This document shows positions 1-10,223 of a DNA stretch of 11,448 nt, in pieces (position 1 is the stretch's first letter; every line of letters begins with the position of its first letter). The notes below the pieces were generated by a model. That model did no database searches. It saw only the letters and a program-made list of their open reading frames with translations, and had not been told where the DNA came from. The DNA is from Bacteroidota bacterium (lineage in GTDB: Bacteria > Bacteroidota > Bacteroidia > NS11-12g > UBA9320): positions 1 through 11,448 of the forward strand of contig DNHN01000371.1 in the NCBI GenBank assembly GCA_003485825.1, written 5' to 3'. The position numbers were made by a program, and so were the translations under genes.

Positions 1-3000
1 TTAGAATCCGAAGAACTGATGCGACATCGTTGTCCAAAAGAAACAACCTGTTGGAAATATGGAAGAACGGATTCTTGAAATCATTCTTTACAGAAGGAAA
101 AGGGGTATACAAACCAAAAGCTTCTGCAGAAAAGGCTATCAGTAAGTTTAATACTCTTTACAAGAAACTAAACACCAATGTTAGAAACGGTAACTTAGGT
201 AAGACTACTGTTCAAGAGTGGACAAATTTCTTAGGAGCGGCGGGTATTCCTATCGATTCTAGAACTTTAGAGTATGGAGCTATACTTAAAAACAAAGAGA
301 ACCCAGCACTTGGGTTACAAATGTTCTTGAAAGATACGGTGTACCATGTATTCCGTAGTGGGCATAAAGGAGACAACTCTTTAGAGAACCTTATTAAGCG
401 TGAGAATGCAATAAAAGAAGGTGATGTACTTAACCCAATAACTGGGGACGAGTCAGAATCTAAACTTAAGAACCTCGTTGAGATAGAAATGTTGTTTAGA
501 GAGCAGATGAATGAAAGCACAGTCCTAGGGGCTGAGAGTGATAGCTATTGGTTATACCAAACATTTGACCACGCTAACATCTTTGTAGAGGAACTTAATT
601 CGTCTCCTTCTAAGTTACAGGAGTTACTTGCCCTTCCTTTTTACGTACACTCACCTCTTCTTAAGTACATTAAGAAAACTGGTGCACAGATAGCCATGGA
701 TACCTGGAACAACGCAAGACGTACAGACGCTTCCGATGATGGGAGTAACTACTCAAGTATGGAGCGCCCTGATGATTTACTTCTTAAGTTATGGGGATAT
801 GGTAACAATGTAATCCCTTACGTAAACCAAGCAGATAAGTCACGTCATTATGAACTTACGATTGGTACTGTTGAGGGGCAGAAGGCTTTTAGTAATTACA
901 TGCCTTTATTAAAATATAACGAGAATATCGGATTGTATGATGATACCCTTGCGGGTTCTCGTCGTACTATTACTATGATTGGTAGTCTATTTGTTAACGA
1001 ACTAAATACCGCTCGATTAGCTTGGGAACAAGTGTTTGGGGCTAAGGCTTTACCAGATGACCAACTTATAGAAGACCTTCACTATACACGAGATAAAAAT
1101 GGTGAGATTGTAAAAACATTAAACGGATTACCTACTGGGTCAGTGTTCCACAGTTCTATTATTCCAGAATTACGTCCAGGAACTCAACAAGCTAAGGACC
1201 TTAAACTTTATACCAAGGCAGGTAAGCCCAGAGTAGCTAATGCTCAGAAGTACTTTGAGAGAATGGAAGACGAAAGCACACGTCTAGTTCCTGAGTTCTT
1301 CGAAGGTATTGGGCCAATCATTATTAATAGAGTACGAAAGCAAGCTGACAAGCTTATTCAAATGGCTGTAGATGATGGACTTATAGAGCGTAATGAGACA
1401 GGGGGTCTTATTAATAAGAACATTCCGAAGAGCCTTTTAAATAAAACTGCTGAGGGAAATGTTACACCTAGTGGACAAATTTATAACCTAATAGGTAAGG
1501 CTGCAGCGAGTTCTATCTATATGAATGCGGAAATTATTTCTTTATTCTACGGAGATACGCGTGTCTTTTCTAGTATGATTAAAGACAAAGAAGGTAACCT
1601 GACTGGTGACTTTAAGTCTTCATTCATGAAAAGGATTACTGGTGGTACAGCGGTTAAGGGGAGATTACGCGTCGATGGTACGCGTGTACGTCCTTATTAT
1701 AATGTAGCTGTTATCAGTGACTTATTCCACTATTCTGAGAAATTACTTTCTGATGGGCATATTAAAAATGTAGCCAAAGCTACAGGACTTTCTGAAGGGG
1801 AAGTGAAAGAAATTATGACCTATAAAAATGTTAACGTCGCTGATGCCCAGTCTTGGATGACTATAAGTCGTGCACGAGAAATCTTTGAAGGAGAAGGCGA
1901 ATGGTTACCAGAACACGAAGCGGCTTACGGGCGACTGTCTGCAGGTAACCTTAATAAAAAAGACATTGCTTTATTTAGTAAAGCGGTTAACTTACAACCA
2001 CAAAAGGGACAGTACTTCGCTACTCATACTATAGACAACCAACGTGTTTCTGTTTATGACAAATATGCTGAGGCTATCCTATACCCAGGTTTAACTAAAG
2101 GTACTCAACTTGATACTCTTAGATTGGCCATGGAAAGTAAAGACATCGATGAGGTAATTACACGTTCAGGTACTAAAGGTGCTGTTCAAGGGCCCGCTAC
2201 TATATTTGATAAGGACGGTAAATTAGTAGGAGATGCAAATACTATAGCGTCTATGTTTACTGTTATGACTCGTGAGAACAAAAGCTGGGGTCGTCAAGTA
2301 GACATGAAACCTAAGTCATTAAACTCTGAGACGTCTGTAAGTACTCAGATGCGTAAAAATGTTTTCACTAACATTGTTGAAAGTAGAGAATACGCTACAG
2401 GACGTACAGGTGCTGCGATTCTGTCAGAGAAGAACGCTGTAATTGGGGAACTTTCTAGACGGGGGCAAGCTCGTATCCACAAAACATTAGGATATGACCC
2501 AGTGAAAAAACGCTTCGATGAAGACCATGTAAGAGCTATTTTAAGGGATGAGTCAGTTTCTTCAAATGCTCCTCAGGATTTAATCGATGCATTAGATGCT
2601 GGAGTAAATATTAACGCACTTCCACAAGACATGAAGCCACTCTGGTACAGAATAGCTTCGAATATTACAAAGGCCACGGTTAAGCTTAAGCAACTAGGTG
2701 GTGGTTTTGTGCAGATGTCAGTAGCAGGTATCTCAGATACTACAGCTGTTGAGAACATTGACACTAGTTATTTAAAAGACCCTACTCTCCTTAAAGGGTT
2801 GCAAGATAATGTACTGTGGTTGAAAGACCGTAAAGAACTTGACCCACCTATCCTTAAAGATGGTAAATTAATTCCTGGGCAGATTCTTCTTCCTTACAAG
2901 TTCTTGAAGATGGTCAATGGTGACATATCTAAAATTAACGCGGACCTACTAAAGATGGTGGGGTATCGTATACCTAACCAAGGTAACTCTTCTACAGACC

Positions 3001-5612
3001 TTCTTGAGGTTGTGGGAATTTTACCAGAAGCTATGGGTGATACTGTAGTAGCTTATGCAGAAATTACAGAGAAAACAGGTTCTGACTTTGACATCGATAA
3101 GATGTACATCATGGCTCCTAACTTCTATATGACCGAAAATGGTTTAGAGAAAGTCCCTTACAATGTTGAAGAAAGTGAAGCGGGCCTTAAAGACCGTTAC
3201 GATACTTACATAAGACTAATTGGGGCTAAGCAAAAAGCTTATGATGCTCTCCAAAAAGCTGGATACTGGAATGCACGTAGTGCTAGTATCCTCAAACAAA
3301 CTATCGATACTCTCAACATGGGGGGTGACAATAATGCAGTTGCATTACTTGAAGCCGCCTTCAATGAGGATATTGAAACTTCCGAAGTAATACAGGGTAT
3401 CCTACTTGCTAAAGACGAAACCGTATTGTATATGGACGAGTTTAGTAAACTACCTATTAACGAACAACTTTCTGAGGAGGCTCTTCAAAATAGATTTCTA
3501 GAGATTATTACTGAAGTTTTATCAGAGCCAGCACATTATTTAGATATGATGACCCCTCTTGAGTATACTACAGACTTGGTTAAGAAAGACCTTAATGCTG
3601 TACTTAATCAAGCACAGGATACTAGAGATTTTTATATGTATGGGCTCGCTGACCAAATCGATGCTAAGTATAGTTTCGCTGGAGGTAAAGCTCAGCTAGG
3701 ATTAGTTATGAATACGTTACAAGACCATTCTATCCGTAGAGAGGTGAAGCGTTATATTAAACTACCTATTAGAAACTTAACAGATGAGTCAACCGACTTA
3801 CATGCTATGGTTGATGACAACGGTGTGCTTATTAGTCAGGTATACTCTGCGTATGGTTCACTTCACGTTGACATCGCAAATGACCCTATCATTATTAGAG
3901 CTAACTGGTCAAGTGAGACAACACCTGTTGGGCTTATGCTTATAGCAGCTGGTGTACCATTCCAATGGGCTAATCGATTTATCAATCAGCCTATTATCTC
4001 TGAGTACATTAAAAAGAGTAGAGCATCTAAAGCTAAAATGATTTCCCCTACATCTGAAAAAGGTTCTAACCTTTCTCCAGAAGAGATGGCGTCTAAGAAA
4101 TATAACGGAGGTAAATACATATCTAAAAACAATTTAGAGATTACAAACCCAGTATTCCTAGGCGAAGAACAATTATTCGAAGAACTAGCTAATCCAACTA
4201 ATGAGGCACAAATAGGTATTCTAGGATTGTACAAGCATTATGAAGCTGCTGCTAAGGTTTTTAACAACTCTATCGATGTAGCTAAAATTGATGGTACTCC
4301 ACCTAAACACCTTATTGACGCTTACGTAAAAGACTTTAATCGTAAAATGATTACAGGTGAGAACGTTATTGGTAATTGGAAGTCTACATTTAGTCATACA
4401 TTCCTTGGGGATATGTGGGCAGGTTCTGTTGATATAATGATTGAGGGACTTACTGATATTGCTATTCACAGTACTCCTGCATTCCAGACTGCTTTTAGAA
4501 AGGCTATCTTAGAGAACGCTTCATCCTTTATTGGGACACGAGACGCTAATGCTGCTGAACAATTTATGGACGAACTTTACGGTACGTTGGGAAGTAACTC
4601 AGAACTTAGTATGACTAAAGACGAGTACACGAGAGCTTTCTTAGGTACTGACTCACTTGCTCACCGTACAGTTAAATATCAGGATGTAAATCATGAACTC
4701 CATAATAACAAATTCATTAGATACATAAACTCTTCTATCAAGGCTGGAGCAAATCTTCCTTCTGTAGTTTATATTGATAACACTTTAGAGATTTCTACTG
4801 ATGTAATCCAAGAACTACGTAGAGAGTGGAGTCGTTTGTATAACAGTGAGAATCCAGAGTACAGAGAATATGCTAGAGAATTAGTACAAGCAACTTACTA
4901 CTCAAGTAATTTACGATTTAGTACTCGTAGTCTTGTTAAAATACTTCCTAATGATGTCCTGAAAGATATGGGATGGCAAGAACATATTAGTGACGCCATG
5001 GTAGGTGACTTACAAGACCCTAATTACTTAGTCCCAATGATAGACCAAGTGTATAAGCACCTGTCTGAGAACAATAAACTAGTTCCCCCAATTAAGAAAG
5101 CGGATGCACAAGCTATTCCAGGGGTTACCAATATTGCAAAGGCACATATGTTTATAGTAGACATCGAAAATAATAAGAAATTGAAGGTTGGAAAAGACGA
5201 CCATGGTAAGGATTTTCTTAAACCGTATGTAAGTACACAATTAACAATGCCTATAAATGCTCAAGGAGATACCAGAAAAATCACTGGGCTCTATCGATTT
5301 ATAGGACTCACTCAATATAAAGGGCGTCTTAAAGGAGTTTACAAGAGAGTAAACACACTAGGTTACCATAAAAAGGGTATACGTAGTACTGAGTACAACT
5401 TTAACGAAACTGGAAAAACGTCTGTGTATCCTCAAAATAACGTAACTTTGTCGGACAAGCAAGTTAACGCTATGGCTACATTTTTAGCACAAAGCGTTAC
5501 CTACTCTTCAAGGGTAGTAGAAACGTTAGATATTTATAAAGAACAAGGGGTATCGATAACTTCTGAACAAGAAGCGGGAGAACGCCTAAGTAAACTATGT
5601 AGTCCAGGATGA
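1..5612 (+). CDS. Giant crAss-like phage virion RNA polymerase (5'-truncated by window edge)
   Basis: The reading frame is open from the left edge (first full codon at base 3) with no stop upstream of the TTG at base 30, so that TTG is not a supported start and the gene begins outside the window; 1869 codons are visible. The key motif is DFDID at bases 3084-3098 (residues 1028-1032 counted from base 3), within SDFDIDKMYI. Its three aspartates match the Mg-binding triad of beta'-type double-psi beta-barrels (DFDGD in cellular enzymes). It is preceded by an R-I-P-N-Q...S-S stretch at 2961-2993, like the RxP segment before that motif in cellular beta'. A lysine- and glycine-rich stretch at about 2679-2730 (KLKQLGGGFVQMS) is a candidate for the beta-type barrel with catalytic-site lysines; that part is inference. 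Known family: single-chain YonO-like polymerases of crAss-like phages (studied in Cellulophaga phage phi14:2 gp66), packaged in the virion and transcribing early genes after injection. The size fits. Only one cysteine is present, four residues from the C-terminus. The stop TGA overlaps the next start (ATGA). Confidence 0.82.
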   Translation, partial: RIRRTDATSLSKRNNLLEIWKNGFLKSFFTEGKGVYKPKASAEKAISKFNTLYKKLNTNVRNGNLGKTTVQEWTNFLGAAGIPIDSRTLEYGAILKNKENPALGLQMFLKDTVYHVFRSGHKGDNSLENLIKRENAIKEGDVLNPITGDESESKLKNLVEIEMLFREQMNESTVLGAESDSYWLYQTFDHANIFVEELNSSPSKLQELLALPFYVHSPLLKYIKKTGAQIAMDTWNNARRTDASDDGSNYSSMERPDDLLLKLWGYGNNVIPYVNQADKSRHYELTIGTVEGQKAFSNYMPLLKYNENIGLYDDTLAGSRRTITMIGSLFVNELNTARLAWEQVFGAKALPDDQLIEDLHYTRDKNGEIVKTLNGLPTGSVFHSSIIPELRPGTQQAKDLKLYTKAGKPRVANAQKYFERMEDESTRLVPEFFEGIGPIIINRVRKQADKLIQMAVDDGLIERNETGGLINKNIPKSLLNKTAEGNVTPSGQIYNLIGKAAASSIYMNAEIISLFYGDTRVFSSMIKDKEGNLTGDFKSSFMKRITGGTAVKGRLRVDGTRVRPYYNVAVISDLFHYSEKLLSDGHIKNVAKATGLSEGEVKEIMTYKNVNVADAQSWMTISRAREIFEGEGEWLPEHEAAYGRLSAGNLNKKDIALFSKAVNLQPQKGQYFATHTIDNQRVSVYDKYAEAILYPGLTKGTQLDTLRLAMESKDIDEVITRSGTKGAVQGPATIFDKDGKLVGDANTIASMFTVMTRENKSWGRQVDMKPKSLNSETSVSTQMRKNVFTNIVESREYATGRTGAAILSEKNAVIGELSRRGQARIHKTLGYDPVKKRFDEDHVRAILRDESVSSNAPQDLIDALDAGVNINALPQDMKPLWYRIASNITKATVKLKQLGGGFVQMSVAGISDTTAVENIDTSYLKDPTLLKGLQDNVLWLKDRKELDPPILKDGKLIPGQILLPYKFLKMVNGDISKINADLLKMVGYRIPNQGNSSTDLLEVVGILPEAMGDTVVAYAEITEKTGSDFDIDKMYIMAPNFYMTENGLEKVPYNVEESEAGLKDRYDTYIRLIGAKQKAYDALQKAGYWNARSASILKQTIDTLNMGGDNNAVALLEAAFNEDIETSEVIQGILLAKDETVLYMDEFSKLPINEQLSEEALQNRFLEIITEVLSEPAHYLDMMTPLEYTTDLVKKDLNAVLNQAQDTRDFYMYGLADQIDAKYSFAGGKAQLGLVMNTLQDHSIRREVKRYIKLPIRNLTDESTDLHAMVDDNGVLISQVYSAYGSLHVDIANDPIIIRANWSSETTPVGLMLIAAGVPFQWANRFINQPIISEYIKKSRASKAKMISPTSEKGSNLSPEEMASKKYNGGKYISKNNLEITNPVFLGEEQLFEELANPTNEAQIGILGLYKHYEAAAKVFNNSIDVAKIDGTPPKHLIDAYVKDFNRKMITGENVIGNWKSTFSHTFLGDMWAGSVDIMIEGLTDIAIHSTPAFQTAFRKAILENASSFIGTRDANAAEQFMDELYGTLGSNSELSMTKDEYTRAFLGTDSLAHRTVKYQDVNHELHNNKFIRYINSSIKAGANLPSVVYIDNTLEISTDVIQELRREWSRLYNSENPEYREYARELVQATYYSSNLRFSTRSLVKILPNDVLKDMGWQEHISDAMVGDLQDPNYLVPMIDQVYKHLSENNKLVPPIKKADAQAIPGVTNIAKAHMFIVDIENNKKLKVGKDDHGKDFLKPYVSTQLTMPINAQGDTRKITGLYRFIGLTQYKGRLKGVYKRVNTLGYHKKGIRSTEYNFNETGKTSVYPQNNVTLSDKQVNAMATFLAQSVTYSSRVVETLDIYKEQGVSITSEQEAGERLSKLCSPG

Positions 5613-8600
5613 TTTGTCCCAATATAAATGACCCTTCGTGGAAGAAATTAGTCCAAGCGGTGGGAGAAGAACACGCGTATTACTTGTGGGATAAGAATGG
5701 TGGGAATCCTCTTACCCAAACTCCTGATGGAAAAACTTCTAACCTATTCAACGACCTGTTAGCATTAACCCATGGTAATAGTCTTGAGGCTATGTCTCTG
5801 AAAGCTACTATACATAGTCATGAGTTTCTTAGTTTTAATGAATCAAATGAAAAAGAACCACAATTAGTAGTTCTATCTAGTGGTAATCATGGTTTCGTAA
5901 ATAAAGCGGGCCGAGAGTTTCCTCTTTCTGAACATAGAGAAGAAACTCCTATTTCTTACGACCAACGTACAACTGCAGCTCAAGAGGAAACACAGGAGGA
6001 TTACGAAGCTAAGCGGACTATTCTACAGAACTCTTTTAAAAATTTCGACATTGATGTAGTAGTTAAAAATGTAAAGAACCCTAAAGTGGTTATGAAGAAT
6101 GGTCGCGCAACTATCCAGATGCCTGAGGCTTACCCTTTAGGACACGCTGATACTTTATTCCACGAGCATGCTCACATTATGATTGATGCACTTGGTGGGT
6201 TAAGTAACGAACACATTGCATTCGGCCGCCGTCAGTTGGAAGGTACTGCATTAGAAAAAGAAATACTTGCTAAGTATAAGAACGTCTCAGACGAAGTTCA
6301 AAGTAAAGAGGTGTTAGCACAAGCTATAGGTATAGCCGCCAACAAGTTATTTGAAGACACAGTTAAACACCGTAAATGGAATGCTTGGTTAAAGGTCTTA
6401 TTCAATAGACTAAAAGCTACTCTAGGACTTAACCATGACGCCGTAATGGAGTTAGCCCGTAAACTTATGAATGACGAGTTAGTCTCTATTGAAATAAGTG
6501 ATGCTATCTACGACCAGAAGGTCGCTGGCACACCATGGGAAGATATTAATACTATCGATGAACTTAGGGATAACCTACTGGAAAGGGTACGTAGTTTGCA
6601 CAGCCACTGGAAACGAAGTAAAAACACAAGTTCTGTGGCCCAGATGGAGGACCTTATCGAAGAGATGGTTCAGTATAATGACATACGTTCTGCAATTATG
6701 TACGTCCAAAAGGCTGACACCACAACAGCTAGTGCACTCAAGCAGTTTAAAGCTATGCGTAAGAAGTTCGATAGCGGCGAGATGACTCCAGCAGATATGG
6801 AAGCATTCGGGAAACTTATGCATGACCGTAAAGTCTTTGTAAGTACTTTCGAACTTATCCCACAGGTTAAGGCTTTAATCACTGAGGGTAAAGTAGAGTT
6901 TGATAAAAAATCAAATAAAGAGCTAGGTTTTAAGAAACCTATTAAGAAATTAGACGAGGTTACATTACGTCTGAATGAGATTAACTCTATGTATGACCAG
7001 TTATTGGAAGACTACATGGTTGAAAAGTATCATAAAGACACTGACTTTGTCCAGGCACTTTGGGGAAGGAAGTACGAAAAAGAATTTCATAAAATCTACA
7101 GAGCTGTTGACCGTAAGGCTTTAGGCGCTGAAGCTTACAAAGCTAAGAAGGAAGCATGGGTCTCTGGTAAGATGCAAGAGCATTCTCAAGAAATTGAGGA
7201 CGATAACAAACTATACCTACGTAAGAGCCTTAACAGGAATCGTGGGTACATTAATGATATTTCAGGTTTATCAAGATGGGCAGCAGACCCTAGGTCTATT
7301 GAAGATACCATCATGCAGATTGCTATTAAGCAACTCGATAAACTAGACTTCGAAATACAGGTTGAATATGGGGAGGCTTTAAGAGCCCCCGTAGAAGTAT
7401 TTAACGCCTTTGCGGACAGTAGGGGTAACTCACTGAATCAAGAGGAGATGTATAAAGGGTTCTATGAAGAAATCGATGGAAAGAAAACTGGATACTATTT
7501 AGGTAAATACAAGTCAACATTTAGTACCAAACGTAATTCACTTTGGAAAGCGTGGAATGACGCTGCAGAAGCGCACGGGGAGAACTCTCCTGAAGCTGAA
7601 ACAGCTAAAGCTACATATCAGGACTGGAAAATTATTAACGAGGAGCAGCCGTACTCACAAGCCTTTCGGGAAAAGTCAGACAAAATCCAGGAAGGATTTC
7701 ACAACACAGAACGCCATGGTCAATTAACCAAGGAACGCTCTAAAATTAAAAAACGCTACATGGTCGATGGCCAGTTTCAGTTTGATAAGATGAGTGAGAG
7801 TGACCTTGTTAAGTGGAACAATATTAAAACAGAAATAGAAGCTGAAAAGGTTAAGACAGCTGCAGCGAATAAAGCTACAAGTAAAGAATTTTTCAAACTG
7901 TGGAAGTCTGTACCAACTGCTAGGTATAATAGTGTTAACAAACACAACTTAGCTACTATGTCTCAAGAGGACTACGATGTTTGGTTCCATGCTAATCACC
8001 ACAAAGCTCAGCGTGGGGATACAGTGTATTATGCAGAGAATTCTGAATGGACTACTCTTACACCAAAAGATGGGCGTTCTAATAATCCAAAATACAGGGA
8101 CGGTAAGATTACTCCAGTCAGTAAATGGATAAACCCAACATGGTCCGCTTCAGAAGCTAATCTTTCTGGAGACACTGTTGATGGGAATATGTTCCGTGTA
8201 CTTAAAGAAAACTCCGCTAAGGTAGATGAACTTTATGGGAATAAATCTAAACGCCGTAAAAACTACACAGATGACGTAATGTCGGATACGGTAGCTCTTC
8301 CCCGTACGGAGAAGACTACTGCAGAACGTCTAGTTGAATCAGGGGTTAAAGCCACTTTCTGGGAGGGTATTAAGGACCAAGTAAAGAAACGTAGTACTGA
8401 CTTTGACTTAGAGCAAGATGTAGAGAAGACTGCGGAGTGGGATAGATTTGTTAAAGTTATTGTAGATGAGGAACATAAGGTTAAAAACTTCATTCCTATC
8501 TATTTCCGTAACGACTTAAAAAACATGAAGGACCAATCCTATGACTTAATGTCTATAGAGATGATGGACTTATATGCTGCTATGAATTTCGAGAAGAAGC

Positions 8601-10156
8601 ATAAGTTAGAACCCGACATGATGATTATACAGGACGCCATGGCTAACCGTAAGGTAGCGAAACAAAAAGGGTTCAAGTATATGGTAAACTCTATTCTCCC
8701 TATGATGAAGGGTGAAAACTTTAAACCAGTAGACATTGAAGGTGTCCACTCTAATGTATATCAAGCTTTCCAATCAATGGTTGAAAACAGAATGTACAAT
8801 ATTGGAGTAAAGGATGCGGGAAGTGTGAATGTTTGGGGGAATAAGATTTCGTTAAACAAAGTGTCTAATACTATAGCGGGGTATACAGGTTCTGTATTAC
8901 TTACGTTTAACTGGCTTTCTTCTGGGGCTGCTTCTATGCAAGGTAACACATTGAACATGTCAGAAGCTTTTGGGGGGACTAACCTAACTACGACGAACAT
9001 GAAAAATGGTCATCAAATGTATTTAGGGGATTTTAAAAATGTAATGGGGGATATAGGCAGAGTGGTAGCGAAGTCTAAGACTAACGCTCTTCTAGAAAGG
9101 TATGACCCTTCTGGGAATTATAATGGCCTACAACATAAATTCGCACATCGTGGAGTTCTCAAGCAGACAGCTGCGCAAGGTTTACAAGCATTAAACTTTA
9201 CACACTGGCAGGAACACCAAGTGCAAGCAACTCTTATGTACGGGCTATTGGATGCCGTACAATTAAAAACTAAAGAGGGAAATGATATAAGTCTTGCCGA
9301 ACTTTATATGGTCGACGAAAATGGTAACTTAGGCTTTAAACCAGTTACTGACTTAACTGATGTAGAACTTCGTGCCATAGAGCAGAAGGCTCACAGAAAG
9401 ATAAAAGAAATCACCAAAAAGAAACATGGTAACTACGATGGAGCTAACAAAGCTGAGTACCAACGAACAGTCGGTGGGCAACAAGCTGGTATGCTTCGTA
9501 AATGGTTGATTCCAGGGATTCAACATAGATTTAGAAATCTTACCACAATGGGCAAGAATTTTGAAGAGCTAGAGGATGTGGATTTATATTATAACGAGTC
9601 TGGTGATGAGTTCCAAGAAGGGATTTATACTACTACAGCTCGATTCCTAAGACAGTTTAATAAGGAATTACGTACTTTGCAGTTCACAGTAGTATCTGCT
9701 GAGTGGGATAAACTCACGGACAAAGAACGTGGAAATATTCGCCAATCTATATTCGAAGCTGGAGCTATGCTTGGTTCATATCTTGCATTCCTTGCGTTCT
9801 TAGCATTTGCTGAGGACCAAGACGAAGAGTGGGCATATGTGCCAGCATTCTATATGAGACGATTATTTGGGGAGCTTGCTTTCTACGCATATCCTATGGA
9901 AACATTCCGTATACTTCGTAGTCCCGCAGCGTCACTATCGATGGTGGAGAGACTAATGGGACTTGCTACTCAAGGTATTTACGACACAGTTCAGGTAGCA
10001 ACAGGTGGTGAAGCTACCCGTTATCTTCAGGGAGAACGTAAGGGAGACCTTAAACTTTGGAGAAAGACTAAACAATTACTACCAGTTAGCGCACAAATTG
10101 AGAGAAATGTTGAAGAGGCATTAGGCTACTTACAACAGATGATGGTGAATCAATAA
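5609..10156 (+). CDS. Giant virion-associated protein with zincin-like metalloprotease motif
   Basis: This 1515-residue protein starts on ATG in an ATGA overlap with the polymerase stop. The start is fixed because a TAG lies in this frame at 5600-5602, only two codons upstream; no Shine-Dalgarno sequence is seen, so translational coupling is likely. The N-terminus (MICPNINDPSWKKLV, then GEEHAYYLW) resembles a motif I recall from large crAss-like phage proteins. Residues 185-189 read HEHAH, inside an F-HEHAH-IMIDAL helix, the HExxH zinc-binding signature. E234 in SKEVLAQAIG is a plausible third ligand of the kind seen in gluzincin-like domains of large polyvalent phage proteins. Residues about 310-830 are charged and helix-rich. 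A mildly hydrophobic segment lies at about 1089-1113, and a strong one at 1384-1401 (AGAMLGSYLAFLAFLAFA), possibly membrane-inserting during genome delivery. C3 is the only cysteine. Placement beside the virion polymerase suggests co-packaging or a role in ejection, but whether the protease is active, and on what substrate, cannot be told. It could also be a structural cargo protein with a relic protease fold. Confidence 0.78.
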   Translation: MICPNINDPSWKKLVQAVGEEHAYYLWDKNGGNPLTQTPDGKTSNLFNDLLALTHGNSLEAMSLKATIHSHEFLSFNESNEKEPQLVVLSSGNHGFVNKAGREFPLSEHREETPISYDQRTTAAQEETQEDYEAKRTILQNSFKNFDIDVVVKNVKNPKVVMKNGRATIQMPEAYPLGHADTLFHEHAHIMIDALGGLSNEHIAFGRRQLEGTALEKEILAKYKNVSDEVQSKEVLAQAIGIAANKLFEDTVKHRKWNAWLKVLFNRLKATLGLNHDAVMELARKLMNDELVSIEISDAIYDQKVAGTPWEDINTIDELRDNLLERVRSLHSHWKRSKNTSSVAQMEDLIEEMVQYNDIRSAIMYVQKADTTTASALKQFKAMRKKFDSGEMTPADMEAFGKLMHDRKVFVSTFELIPQVKALITEGKVEFDKKSNKELGFKKPIKKLDEVTLRLNEINSMYDQLLEDYMVEKYHKDTDFVQALWGRKYEKEFHKIYRAVDRKALGAEAYKAKKEAWVSGKMQEHSQEIEDDNKLYLRKSLNRNRGYINDISGLSRWAADPRSIEDTIMQIAIKQLDKLDFEIQVEYGEALRAPVEVFNAFADSRGNSLNQEEMYKGFYEEIDGKKTGYYLGKYKSTFSTKRNSLWKAWNDAAEAHGENSPEAETAKATYQDWKIINEEQPYSQAFREKSDKIQEGFHNTERHGQLTKERSKIKKRYMVDGQFQFDKMSESDLVKWNNIKTEIEAEKVKTAAANKATSKEFFKLWKSVPTARYNSVNKHNLATMSQEDYDVWFHANHHKAQRGDTVYYAENSEWTTLTPKDGRSNNPKYRDGKITPVSKWINPTWSASEANLSGDTVDGNMFRVLKENSAKVDELYGNKSKRRKNYTDDVMSDTVALPRTEKTTAERLVESGVKATFWEGIKDQVKKRSTDFDLEQDVEKTAEWDRFVKVIVDEEHKVKNFIPIYFRNDLKNMKDQSYDLMSIEMMDLYAAMNFEKKHKLEPDMMIIQDAMANRKVAKQKGFKYMVNSILPMMKGENFKPVDIEGVHSNVYQAFQSMVENRMYNIGVKDAGSVNVWGNKISLNKVSNTIAGYTGSVLLTFNWLSSGAASMQGNTLNMSEAFGGTNLTTTNMKNGHQMYLGDFKNVMGDIGRVVAKSKTNALLERYDPSGNYNGLQHKFAHRGVLKQTAAQGLQALNFTHWQEHQVQATLMYGLLDAVQLKTKEGNDISLAELYMVDENGNLGFKPVTDLTDVELRAIEQKAHRKIKEITKKKHGNYDGANKAEYQRTVGGQQAGMLRKWLIPGIQHRFRNLTTMGKNFEELEDVDLYYNESGDEFQEGIYTTTARFLRQFNKELRTLQFTVVSAEWDKLTDKERGNIRQSIFEAGAMLGSYLAFLAFLAFAEDQDEEWAYVPAFYMRRLFGELAFYAYPMETFRILRSPAASLSMVERLMGLATQGIYDTVQVATGGEATRYLQGERKGDLKLWRKTKQLLPVSAQIERNVEEALGYLQQMMVNQ

Positions 10157-10223
10157 GAAACAAGTGGCAGTACCTTAGCCTGGCTGTGTTTACAAACCTC
10201 ACTTATTAATGCTTGCATCTTAG
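10157..10223. other. Convergent intergenic spacer with imperfect hairpin
   Basis: This 67-base gap separates the stop of the metalloprotease-motif gene from the 3' end of the minus-strand Trp tRNA, so transcripts converge here. An imperfect stem can be drawn: AAACA at 10158-10162 pairs with TGTTT at 10187-10191, with a CAG/CTG inner pairing. No long T-run follows on either strand, so it is at best a weak candidate for a convergent terminator. No promoter or ORF is seen. Confidence 0.3.

Noticed and set aside
30..32. TTG as the start of the polymerase gene
   Set aside because: The frame stays open to the left edge with no stop, and the encoded region continues without a break, so the true start lies outside the window.
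5583..5612. Programmed -1 frameshift fusing the two giant proteins
   Set aside because: The second frame is one base back, but no X-XXY-YYZ slippery heptamer is seen and a TAG at 5600-5602 leaves almost no room; ATGA coupling explains the overlap.
212..9000. Short minus-strand and alternate-frame ORFs inside the giant genes
   Set aside because: They are shadows of long, continuous plus-strand genes with convincing motifs and no independent start signals.
1..10156. TAG stop-codon recoding, known in some crAss-like phages
   Set aside because: Both genes read through with the standard code, end in TGA and TAA, and no suppressor tRNA with a CTA anticodon is seen in the cluster; recoding elsewhere in the genome cannot be judged.
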